A stretch of 9,104 bases of DNA from Rickettsiales bacterium (GCA_020631295.1 JAHDHN010000056.1:1-9104); one strand, 5' to 3'; shown: positions 1 to 5,870, numbered from the stretch's first letter. Numbers and translations are program-made. The notes: a model not told the origin generated them from the letters alone.

Positions 1-395
1 GTCATGCAGGTTTCCAGCCCTTCTTCTTTCACTGCCTTGAGCATATTGATCAGTTTGGGCATGTCCCGGTCTTTAGGTTCACGCCAGGCAGCGCCCATGC
101 AAAAGCGTGTGGCGCCTTGCGCCTTGGCTTCCTTAGCAGCTTGAATTACTGGGTCTGTGTCCATCAGTTTTTCTGCACCTAAACCGGTGTTGTAATGCGC
201 GCTTTGCGGGCAATATTTGCAGTTTTCTGGGCAGCCGCCGGTTTTGATGCTCAGCAGCGTGCTGGTTTGAATCTTGCGCTCAGGAAAATTCTCCCGCATC
301 ACGGTTTGTGCTTGATACACAAGCTCTGGCAAGGAAAGCGAAAAGAGGCCTTCAATTTCCTCCAACGTCCAATCTGTTCTGGCATGAATTGTCAT
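1..395 (-). CDS. bioB: Biotin synthase BioB, 5' part (runs off left edge)
   Basis: Radical-SAM enzyme that inserts sulfur into dethiobiotin, the last step of biotin synthesis, in the cytoplasm. About 131 N-terminal residues are visible; the rest lies beyond the left edge. Seen: the radical-SAM cluster motif CPENCKYCPQS with Cys55, Cys59 and Cys62; the FCMGAAW motif with Cys99; and Cys130 in ETCM. The last two match the positions of [2Fe-2S] ligands in E. coli BioB. The start at 395 gives MTIHARTDWTLEEIEGLF, which lines up with the usual BioB N-terminus. No Shine-Dalgarno sequence is visible upstream. It is divergent from bioF with only 20 bp between start codons, so the two genes probably share a control region. 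Identity is secure; the 3' end is unseen. Confidence 0.96.
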   Translation of the reverse strand, partial: MTIHARTDWTLEEIEGLFSLSLPELVYQAQTVMRENFPERKIQTSTLLSIKTGGCPENCKYCPQSAHYNTGLGAEKLMDTDPVIQAAKEAKAQGATRFCMGAAWREPKDRDMPKLINMLKAVKEEGLETCM

Positions 396-418
396 AAAAA
401 GGCATATAAGCGCATATG
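382..418. promoter_or_regulatory. Putative face-to-face bioB/bioF promoter region
   Basis: The bioB and bioF starts are 20 bp apart, so control signals must lie in and around this gap. On the plus strand TATAAG (405-410) resembles a -10 box. On the minus strand TATATG (complement of 403-408) resembles a -10, with a weak -35-like TTGTGT 17 bp upstream. Both would start transcription at or very near the start codon, which fits the absence of ribosome binding sites on either side. No BioR-type (TTATCTATAA-like) or BirA-type (TTGTAAACC-like) operator is visible. The assignment is an inference from weak matches. Confidence 0.35.
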
Positions 419-1540
419 AGCATAAACACAATGCAAAGAATGGAGGCGCTGCGAGAGAATCGCAAGCAAGCCAATCAATGGCGTGAGCTGCAGCAAAGTG
501 CAGTGGCTGGTGCGTATCTGGAGCGCGACGGGGTACGCTATCTTAATGTTAGTAGCAATGATTATTTGGGCTTAAGCCAGCATCCGGAGGTGTTGGAAGC
601 AGCAAAAACAGCACTTGAAGTACAGCATGGGGCAGGTGCCAGCCGGCTCTTAAGCGGCAATCATGATGCCTATGCTGCGCTGGAATCGCGCCTGGCGGCG
701 TATAAAAACACAGAGGCCGCCTTGGTGTTTGGCAGCGGTTATGCGGCGAATATTAGTTTGATCCCAGCGCTGGTGGGCAAGGGTGATGTGATTATAGCGG
801 ATAAAGACATTCATGCCTGTATGATTGACGGCGCGCAGCTTTCAAATGCCACCTTAAAACGTGTGAAACATAATGATATTAATGCTTTTGCTGCGGCGCT
901 TAAGGAGTTACGAGGGCAACATACGCAGTGCCTGATCCTCACAGAAACGGTGTTCTCTATGGATGGTACTGTGGCAGATATAGAGGCATTGCTTGATGTA
1001 GCAGAGCAACATGATGCGTGGCTTTTGAGCGATGATGCGCATGGGCTGGGCGTGTTGCCGCCACCTTCCGCGCATCCGCGTCATATTCAAATGGGTACGT
1101 TCTCTAAGGCCGCAGGCGGTTATGGCGGATATGTATGCTGCACAGAATATCTGCGTGAATATTTTGTGAATGCCGCGCGTTCCTTGGTGTTTTCTACGGC
1201 ACTGCCGCCTAGTGTGATTGCGGGGAATGAGGCTGCGCTCGCATTAATAGAGCAGGGCGTACTAACAGAAAAATTGCAGCAGAATATTGCCCAATTTGAA
1301 GAAATTCTGGGCAGAGAGGTAACAGTACAACCACGCTCTGCGATTATTGCTGTGCCCATGGACACAGAAGCAAATGCGCTGCAAGCCGCGGAGCGCTTAA
1401 AAGAGCAGGGTATATTGGCAAGTGTCATTCGCCCGCCTACAGTAGCGCCGAATAATAGTTGCTTGCGCATTACCCTAAGCGCGTTGCATAATGCGGCTAT
1501 GATTGAGCAACTGGCCAACGCAATAAAAGAGGTGCTGTGA
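416..1540 (+). CDS. bioF: 8-amino-7-oxononanoate synthase BioF
   Basis: PLP-dependent enzyme of the alpha-oxoamine synthase family that condenses pimeloyl-ACP (or -CoA) with alanine to give 8-amino-7-oxononanoate, the first step of biotin ring assembly. Seen: SSNDYLGL (46-53), the FGSGYAAN segment (105-112), His133 where the PLP-stacking histidine is expected, SDDAHGLGV with Asp207, and TFSKAAGGYGGY with the Schiff-base lysine Lys231. The conserved C-terminal IRPPTVAPN motif is present. At 374 residues the length is normal. Start is uncertain: ATG codons at 416, 431 and 440 are all in frame and none has a clear Shine-Dalgarno; the later ones would enlarge the gap to bioB. The stop overlaps the bioC ATG by one base, so the two are probably translationally coupled. 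Confidence 0.95.
   Translation: MSINTMQRMEALRENRKQANQWRELQQSAVAGAYLERDGVRYLNVSSNDYLGLSQHPEVLEAAKTALEVQHGAGASRLLSGNHDAYAALESRLAAYKNTEAALVFGSGYAANISLIPALVGKGDVIIADKDIHACMIDGAQLSNATLKRVKHNDINAFAAALKELRGQHTQCLILTETVFSMDGTVADIEALLDVAEQHDAWLLSDDAHGLGVLPPPSAHPRHIQMGTFSKAAGGYGGYVCCTEYLREYFVNAARSLVFSTALPPSVIAGNEAALALIEQGVLTEKLQQNIAQFEEILGREVTVQPRSAIIAVPMDTEANALQAAERLKEQGILASVIRPPTVAPNNSCLRITLSALHNAAMIEQLANAIKEVL
1528..1532 (+). promoter_or_regulatory. Ribosome binding site for bioC
   Basis: AGAGG lies inside the end of bioF, 7 nt before the ATG at 1540 and only 4 nt before the alternative GTG at 1537. The spacing favours the ATG. Confidence 0.6.
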
Positions 1541-2247
1541 TGCAAGAGGGTGCCCATGATTTTAACCGCTATGCAGGCGAATATGATACGCGCGCGCAGG
1601 TGCAGCTATGGTCTGCCAAGCGTTTGCTTTCCTTGCTGCCAGCGCTTCCAGAAGGGTTGCAGGTGCTGGATGTTGGGGCAGGCACAGGCATGCTCTCACG
1701 CCTAATGCCACAGCATCATTTCACTAATATGGATTATGCGTATAAAATGCTGCAATCCTGCCCAAAAGATGACACAGCCTGGCTGGCCGATGTAAATACA
1801 TTTCCAAAAGCACCTGTGCAATATGACCTGGTGGTCTCTAATTTTGCATTGCATTGGACAAAAGATTTATATGCGGCAGTGAAATATATACGTAGCCTGC
1901 TGAAGCCTGGCGGGTATTATGCCATTGCACTGCCCGTGGTGGGCAGCTTGCCAGAGCTTGCTATGTCCATTGGTTCAGAGCGTATGCATTTATTTTCAGA
2001 AGCGCTGCCTGTGCAAGAGGGCGATAGTTATAATGAGATTGAAACACAGCTGACACTCTACCCTTCGTTTAAAGATGCTTTATATGCAGTGAAAGGTGTG
2101 GGGGGGAGCCTCAAGCGCCGCCGGACCTACCGCCCGCTTACCAAGGGCCGTTTAAAAGAGTGGGAGAACTATTACTGCACGCATTTTGCCACGGAAGATG
2201 GCCTGCCACTCACCTGGCGTGTGCAGTTCGTGGTGGGAAAAATATAA
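1540..2247 (+). CDS. bioC: Malonyl-[ACP] O-methyltransferase BioC
   Basis: SAM-dependent class I methyltransferase. In the BioC pathway it methylates the free carboxyl of malonyl-ACP so that fatty-acid synthesis can extend it to pimeloyl-ACP methyl ester. Seen: N-terminal FNRYAGEYDTRAQVQ, typical of BioC; SAM-binding motif I VLDVGAGTGMLS around residues 42-53; VSNFALHWTKDL, matching the BioC-characteristic segment; and the post-motif LLKPGGYYAIALP. The length of 235 residues is slightly short of the usual 250 or so. ATG 1540 is chosen over GTG 1537 because of the AGAGG spacing; it forms a TGATG junction with bioF. An esterase partner (BioH, BioG or similar) is not in the window. The broad methyltransferase fold is certain; BioC specificity rests on motifs plus operon context. 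Confidence 0.9.
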   Translation: MQEGAHDFNRYAGEYDTRAQVQLWSAKRLLSLLPALPEGLQVLDVGAGTGMLSRLMPQHHFTNMDYAYKMLQSCPKDDTAWLADVNTFPKAPVQYDLVVSNFALHWTKDLYAAVKYIRSLLKPGGYYAIALPVVGSLPELAMSIGSERMHLFSEALPVQEGDSYNEIETQLTLYPSFKDALYAVKGVGGSLKRRRTYRPLTKGRLKEWENYYCTHFATEDGLPLTWRVQFVVGKI

Positions 2248-2304
2248 TTAGATTTTTATTCTATTTTACTGTATGTTTGTGTTTGTAACTAACTATACAA
2301 GCAT

Positions 2305-2931
2305 ATGACGCAAGATACATTCAGCGTTGTGAATAAAAATCTGCGTGAAGTGGCAGAGCGTTATTTTCTTGATAACGGCTTTATAAGTGGTAGGCTTCCA
2401 GTTGAACAAAATACAATGCTGGACACAATTGTCTCTCGTGTAATTGAGTCAGCTGCAGCTCAGCAACAGCACTTACCTTCGAACAAGTTAGAACAACAAT
2501 TGACGCAATATTTATGTCTATATAGTCCGTTAAAGGATTATAAGGATAATAAAATCGCCTATTTAATGTAGGATGATTTAATAGATATTGGTACGTTTAG
2601 TGAGAAATATAATGAATTTATGCGGCGTGCGAATAAGCAGCTTATCCCCTTTAAGGCACCTTTAACAAAAGATATAGATCAGTTAGATGTTGAGAGCGCT
2701 ACTTTTTCTAAAAAAATATTGCACGGTGAGAAAATAAATAAGGGTAGTCAACATTATGTATTAGTTGATATGATGCAAAAGTTAGATGAGGTGGTGGAGC
2801 TAGAGCAAATCTTGCATGATAAACCGTTGAAACATCTTGATAAAGTATATCTGCAAAGAGCATATAATGCAGTGCTTGATGCTGCGGGGCCATTGGGGCA
2901 GCAGCATAAAGAAATTTCTTTAATGGTGTAG
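2305..2931 (+). pseudogene. Unrecognised ORF interrupted by an in-frame amber codon
   Basis: Two open segments in the same frame, 2305-2568 (88 codons) and 2572-2928 (119 codons), are separated only by one TAG at 2569-2571. Read through, they give one protein of about 208 residues, largely helical in character, rich in Gln, Leu, Lys and Asp. No signal peptide, transmembrane segment or known motif is seen, and I do not recognise the family. It is visibly more AT-rich than bioF and bioC. It starts 57 bp after bioC behind a T-rich spacer with no clear ribosome binding site. An internal ATG at 2620 could restart translation of the second half. The stop codon TAG at 2929-2931 coincides with the left end of the palindromic element. 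It is either a recent pseudogene, two split genes, or an amber readthrough gene; a sequencing error is also possible. Confidence 0.6.
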
Positions 2932-2947
2932 ATACTGTCGACATATT
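2931..2947 (+). repeat. Left terminal inverted repeat
   Basis: GATACTGTCGACATATT, a perfect inverted match to 3181-3197, containing a central GTCGAC palindrome. Outside it is TA, which forms part of the TAG stop of the upstream ORF. Confidence 0.85.
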
Positions 2948-2959
2948 CTACCCCTTTTG

Positions 2960-3061
2960 CAGGCAGACATAGTTGGCACAATTATCACAAAAGCTGCGCA
3001 TGGGGCTAGTGGGCTAGCTTCAAGCAGCTTCTTGAGCATAAGTGGGCCAACTATGCGCCTG
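2960..3061 (+). repeat. Nested stem-loop 1 inside the palindromic element
   Basis: Outer stem CAGGC (2960-2964) plus CATAGTTGGC (2968-2977) pairs with GCCAACTATG (3046-3055) plus GCCTG (3057-3061). A second stem pairs AAGCTGC (2991-2997) with GCAGCTT (3024-3030). A terminal hairpin pairs GCTAG (3005-3009) with CTAGC (3014-3018) around a TGGG loop. All pairings are read directly from the sequence; whether the fold forms in DNA or RNA is not known. Confidence 0.65.
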
Positions 3062-3072
3062 TCTTCGATTGG

Positions 3073-3165
3073 GGTGCTTTTTCCTCTCCATGTCGTTAAG
3101 CCTCTTACCCGTAAGCACCGCTACGCGTTACGAGCCTTGCCTAATGGAGAGAAAAAACCTCCACC
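3073..3165 (+). repeat. Nested stem-loop 2 inside the palindromic element
   Basis: CTCTCCAT (3084-3091) pairs perfectly with ATGGAGAG (3144-3151). The stem extends outward through TTTTT (3078-3082) against the A-run 3152-3157, and GGTG (3073-3076) against CACC (3162-3165). Inside, CTTA (3104-3107) and TAAG (3112-3115) form a small hairpin. It does not look like a terminator because an A-run, not a T-run, follows the stem on both strands. Confidence 0.6.
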
Positions 3166-3180
3166 AACAAAAGGGAATAT

Positions 3181-3197
3181 AATATGTCGACAGTATC
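3181..3197 (-). repeat. Right terminal inverted repeat
   Basis: AATATGTCGACAGTATC, the exact reverse complement of 2931-2947, followed by TA. It contains an ATG at 3184 that is in frame with bioD 42 nt downstream. Confidence 0.85.
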
Positions 3198-3225
3198 TAG
3201 CTTCTCATTCTATAGCGTAGGTATT

Positions 3226-3903
3226 ATGAAGCGCTATTTCATTACTGCTACGGGTACGGATATTGGCAAGACGTTGCTAACAGCGGCGTTGGCGGATCAG
3301 CTGCGTGAAAAGCACATAGAAATAGATATTAAAAAGCCGTTATTAAGCGGAGCAGGGCAGAGGCCGAATGATGCGGATGTACTCGCAGAAGCAAGCGGGC
3401 AGGCAGCAGAGGATATTGCGTCAATTCAGCTGCAGGCGCCACTGTCGCCAGATATGGCAGCGGCAGCAGAGGGTAGAACGCTTGCGTTAGAGAAGGTGTT
3501 GGCTGCCTGCGCACCGAAGAACACAGCAGCAGAATTGCAGCTGATTGAGGGTGTGGGTGGTGTGATGGTGCCAATTAACGAGACTCAGACCAGCCTAGAT
3601 CTCATAGAGGCATTACACGCAAAGGTGATAATGGTAACGGCGAATTATCTGGGGAGTTTGAGCCATACGCTTACGGCGCTAGAAGCATTGAAATCTAGGG
3701 GTATTACACCACATGCAGTGGTGGTGATGGATAATCCGGCTTTATATAATATGCGCTATGACCAGCTGCCCAGCTTGCAGGAAAGTTGCAAGAGCATTGC
3801 GCGCTTTACAAGCGCTGAAATACTGCCCATAACCACAGTGAGCACTATTGGCAATCAGCCTTTATGGAAAGTGATGAGTGATGTTACGCAATTGGTTCTT
3901 TGA
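3226..3903 (+). CDS. bioD: Dethiobiotin synthetase BioD
   Basis: ATP-dependent carboxylase that closes the ureido ring of dethiobiotin from 7,8-diaminononanoate and CO2. Seen: the P-loop-like TGTDIGKT (9-16), the KKPLLSG segment with Lys37 at the position of the E. coli catalytic Lys37, and IEGVGGVMVPI, the EGAGG-type motif. The length of 225 residues is normal. ATG 3226 gives MKRYFITATGTDIGKT, matching family N-termini, with a modest TAGGT upstream. An in-frame ATG at 3184 inside the mobile-element repeat would add 14 residues of unrelated sequence and is not preferred. The MITE-like element separates bioD from bioC and the amber ORF. The 3' end overlaps the RDD gene by 23 nt. Confidence 0.93.
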   Translation: MKRYFITATGTDIGKTLLTAALADQLREKHIEIDIKKPLLSGAGQRPNDADVLAEASGQAAEDIASIQLQAPLSPDMAAAAEGRTLALEKVLAACAPKNTAAELQLIEGVGGVMVPINETQTSLDLIEALHAKVIMVTANYLGSLSHTLTALEALKSRGITPHAVVVMDNPALYNMRYDQLPSLQESCKSIARFTSAEILPITTVSTIGNQPLWKVMSDVTQLVL

Positions 3904-4516
3904 CCGCCAGATTGACCCAAGCCAGCCGCATTATGCAGGGCTGCAAACACGGCTTTTTGTGATGACCATGGATTTACTGTTTATCACGCTGTTGGTGCTG
4001 CCTATTTTTTGGCTGCAAAATGGCGGTGATATTTTTAAAGCCTCTGCGCCGGTGCTGGAGAAGCAGCAAGAATATCAGGCTGGGTTGATTTCTAAGTGGG
4101 ATTTGGATGTGTTTAAGGCTTCTGTGGCGCTGACCAATATTTTTTCTACCTCTGTGTTGATGTTATTATTGTTTTATCTCTATTGGAGTAGTTTCTTCAG
4201 TACGCCGGCAAAGTGGTTGATGGGGTTGAGTATTGCAGATGCACAGAGCTTGCAGCCGCCTTCGCGCAAGCAGCTTGGGTTGCGTGCGTTGGGTTTTGTG
4301 CTGACGGGTTTTTTATTACTGTTGCCTATTTTCTATATTCCGCTGAATAAAAAGCGACAGGGCTTGCATGATAAAATAGCAGGTACTGTGGTAGTATATC
4401 ACCGTGTGCTTACGCCAGAAGGAGAAAAGAAAAAGCAGACAATCCAGCTGATTATTGGTGGGGTGATTTTTATGATTGGTGTGGCATGGCTTTTTACCAA
4501 GGGCTTTAGCTTATAA
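3881..4516 (+). CDS. RDD-family integral membrane protein
   Basis: A 211-residue inner-membrane protein of the RDD family, whose members have no single established function. Seen: a short cytoplasmic N-terminus, then RLFVMTMDLLFITLLVLPIF with the family's Arg (24) and Asp (31); a second hydrophobic segment near 82-105; a third around 135-155; QGLHDKIAGTVVV after it, carrying the conserved Asp of the family; a basic Lys-rich stretch and a final membrane segment near the C-terminus (IIGGVIFMIGVAWLF). The start could be GTG 3878 or ATG 3881; GGAAAG at 3866-3871 could serve either. It overlaps bioD by 23 nt and its TAA overlaps the fzlA ATG by one base, suggesting co-transcription with both. Confidence 0.85.
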   Translation: MLRNWFFDRQIDPSQPHYAGLQTRLFVMTMDLLFITLLVLPIFWLQNGGDIFKASAPVLEKQQEYQAGLISKWDLDVFKASVALTNIFSTSVLMLLLFYLYWSSFFSTPAKWLMGLSIADAQSLQPPSRKQLGLRALGFVLTGFLLLLPIFYIPLNKKRQGLHDKIAGTVVVYHRVLTPEGEKKKQTIQLIIGGVIFMIGVAWLFTKGFSL

Positions 4517-5208
4517 TGTCCCGCATTTTATACCATTACCCGCTGCATCCTTTTTCGCGCAAAATCCGTTTGATGTTGGCAGAAAAGCAGCTTCCTTTTG
4601 AAGAAAAGATTGAGCAATATTGGGAGCGTCGCCCTGCTTTTTTGGCGATGAATCCGGCCAGTTCTGTACCGGTATTGGTAGAGGAGGGCGGTTTAACTCT
4701 ATCCGATTCCAACGCCATTGTGGAATATTTGGAGGAGAAATATCCAGAAAGATCACTGCTGCGCACCAGCATGAGTGAGGGCGATCATTCTATTAAAGAA
4801 AAATCTGAAGTTCGCCGTATAAGTGGTTGGTTTAACAATAAATTTTACTACGAAGTGACCAAATATATTCTGGATGAAAAAGTGTTTAAATATTATAAGC
4901 GCCAGGGTGCGCCCAATTCTAGCGCCATCCGTGCTGCCAAGCATAATATTCTTTATCATTTGGATTATATTGCCTATCTGCTGCAAAAGCGCAAATGGTT
5001 GGCGGGCAATGTGATTACGCTGGCGGATCTAACAGCTGCTGCACAGCTTTCTGTGTTGGACTATTTGGGTGATGTGCCTTGGAGCTACAATGCGGAGGTC
5101 AAGCAATGGTATGCGGTGTTAAAATCCCGCCCCTCTTTTCAGCCATTGCTCGACGACCGCCTCACTAGCTTCAAGCCACCTAGCTATTACCGCGACTTGG
5201 ATTTTTAA
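4516..5208 (+). CDS. fzlA: GST-fold protein, FtsZ-localised FzlA type
   Basis: A 230-residue glutathione-S-transferase-fold protein resembling alphaproteobacterial FzlA, which in Caulobacter binds FtsZ filaments, alters their curvature and supports constriction. Seen: N-terminal thioredoxin-like domain starting LYHYPLHPFSRKIRLMLAEK, NPASSVPVLVEEGGLTLSDS with the GST Pro-Val and SDS-type glutathione-site residues, then the helical domain with YHLDYIAYLLQKRKWLAG, ITLADLTAAAQLSVLDYLG and LKSRPSFQPLL. The C-terminus PPSYYRDLDF strongly resembles the conserved FzlA tail and is the main reason for preferring FzlA over a generic detoxifying GST. The start is fixed by the TAATG junction with the RDD gene. 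The end lies 3 bp from the convergent secreted-protein gene. Symbol assigned by motif recall, not by search. Confidence 0.8.
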   Translation: MSRILYHYPLHPFSRKIRLMLAEKQLPFEEKIEQYWERRPAFLAMNPASSVPVLVEEGGLTLSDSNAIVEYLEEKYPERSLLRTSMSEGDHSIKEKSEVRRISGWFNNKFYYEVTKYILDEKVFKYYKRQGAPNSSAIRAAKHNILYHLDYIAYLLQKRKWLAGNVITLADLTAAAQLSVLDYLGDVPWSYNAEVKQWYAVLKSRPSFQPLLDDRLTSFKPPSYYRDLDF

Positions 5209-5211
5209 GTG

Positions 5212-5643
5212 TTATTCAATACCGCCACATAGGCCGCCGGCATTTACCGCCTTGCAGAAATCACCGGCAATATCCACATCGCGCGCCACTGCAGGTCCTG
5301 TTTTGTAAATCGCTTCATTATGGTGCTTGAAATCTATTTTTTTGTCTGCTGGCTCAATAGAAAAGGACGAGTTTGCCACCCAATGTTCCTGTGTTATTGG
5401 GGTGCCAAGCGGCTTCACCTTAATAACCTTTACCGGCGTTGGTTTAGTAGGAGGAGTAACAGTCACTGTATTGGTTCCTACTGAGCCACATTTGCTTGGT
5501 GGGCAGCTAGATCCAGGTGAGATAGACCCTCCTACACAGGTTTTTTGCGCACAACTACCCACACCTCCATTATTCTTCGGGTTTGCCATTGCTGCGCTTG
5601 TTGTTATCAATATAGCGCTCAGAATAATGGGTAGTTTAGTCAT
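5212..5643 (-). CDS. Small secreted cysteine-rich protein, unknown function
   Basis: Not recognised. The 143-residue product begins MTKLPIILSAILITTSAAMA, a typical Sec signal peptide with an Ala-x-Ala cleavage site after residue 20. The mature part has four Cys (31, 36, 47, 52) in a Gly/Ser/Pro-rich stretch, a Thr/Pro/Val/Lys linker (about 59-78), a segment containing EHWVANSSFSIEP, and two Cys (130, 139) near the C-terminus. Six cysteines in an exported protein suggest three disulfides (inference). It has an AGGAGA ribosome binding site 7 nt upstream, and a promoter that overlaps a CtrA-like box, so it is very likely a real gene. It converges on fzlA with a 3-bp gap. Confidence 0.75.
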   Translation of the reverse strand: MTKLPIILSAILITTSAAMANPKNNGGVGSCAQKTCVGGSISPGSSCPPSKCGSVGTNTVTVTPPTKPTPVKVIKVKPLGTPITQEHWVANSSFSIEPADKKIDFKHHNEAIYKTGPAVARDVDIAGDFCKAVNAGGLCGGIE

Positions 5644-5650
5644 GTATTTT

Positions 5651-5656
5651 TCTCCT
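5651..5656 (-). promoter_or_regulatory. Ribosome binding site of the secreted Cys-rich gene
   Basis: AGGAGA on the minus strand, 7 nt before the ATG at 5643. A strong match that fixes the start and supports the minus-strand gene over an overlapping plus-strand frame. Confidence 0.75.
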
Positions 5657-5702
5657 TTTAGATCGTTATTGAAGAGCTCACCATATACTATTTTGGGGGT
5701 AC

Positions 5703-5731
5703 GATATAGGGGGGGTTAACAAAGAGTTAAC
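5703..5731 (-). promoter_or_regulatory. Putative CtrA-controlled promoter
   Basis: TTAACAAAGAGTTAAC at 5716-5731 fits the full CtrA consensus TTAA-N7-TTAA(C) on both strands. For the minus-strand gene, TTAACT (complement of 5725-5730) can act as -35 and TATATC (complement of 5703-5708) as -10, with a 16-bp spacer that includes a run of seven C. A CtrA site overlapping the -35 is the geometry of CtrA-activated promoters in Caulobacter (established). Regulation here is inferred. Confidence 0.55.
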
Positions 5732-5785
5732 GAACATAAATTAACCTGCTGATTTTGCTACTTTTTGTGTTTTATAACCATTTCT

Positions 5786-5870
5786 CGTCATCCCACGGCT
5801 TGTCCGTGGGATCTCCAGCCAATTACCGTGACCTTATTGGGAGATTCCATGGACAAGCCAAGGAATGACG
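5786..5870. repeat. Long imperfect palindromic intergenic repeat
   Basis: The arm 5786-5816 and the arm 5840-5870 are inverted copies matching at 26 of 31 positions, around a 23-bp loop. The left arm carries its own perfect hairpin, CCCACGG (5792-5798) with CCGTGGG (5804-5810). Arms starting CGTCATCCC and containing GGCTTGTCC resemble palindromic repeats dispersed between genes in many alphaproteobacterial genomes, so further copies elsewhere in the genome are expected. It lies between the divergent promoters of the secreted-protein gene and secB. Function unknown. Confidence 0.7.

Larger units (their letters stand above)
2929..3199. mobile_element. MITE-like palindromic element with 17-bp TIRs and TA flanks
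   Basis: A non-coding 267-bp segment (2931-3197) bounded by perfect 17-bp terminal inverted repeats, GATACTGTCGACATATT at 2931-2947 and its reverse complement at 3181-3197, each flanked on the outside by TA (2929-2930 and 3198-3199). A TA on both sides is what IS630/Tc1-mariner family insertions leave as target duplication. The palindrome continues inward (CCCTTTTG 2952-2959 with CAAAAGGG 3168-3175), and the centre folds into two large stem-loops. It encodes no transposase, so it fits a MITE moved in trans. Removing it together with one TA leaves the upstream ORF ending in the same TAG and places that stop about 25 bp before the bioD start, which supports insertion into a compact operon. Family assignment is inference. 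Confidence 0.75.

Noticed and set aside
195..419. 74-codon plus-strand frame at the left end
   Set aside because: Antisense shadow of the bioB coding sequence, whose radical-SAM motifs are unambiguous.
1120..1557. 145-codon minus-strand frame within bioF
   Set aside because: Antisense shadow of conserved BioF sequence; no ribosome binding site.
2271..2299. Possible promoter before the amber ORF (TATACA at 2294-2299)
   Set aside because: No acceptable -35 at 15-18 bp spacing; the T-rich spacer alone is not enough.
3084..3151. tRNA-like outline (8-bp acceptor-like stem enclosing about 52 nt) within the palindromic element
   Set aside because: No T-loop GTTCRA, no proper D-arm or anticodon arm on either strand; it is better read as a stem-loop of the element.
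2957..3220. 87-codon open frame across the palindromic element
   Set aside because: No ribosome binding site, no recognisable motif, low-complexity product; it lies almost wholly within inverted-repeat DNA.
5327..5719. 130-codon plus-strand frame opposite the secreted Cys-rich gene
   Set aside because: It is antisense to a frame that has a signal peptide, a strong ribosome binding site and a promoter; the plus-strand product shows no family features.
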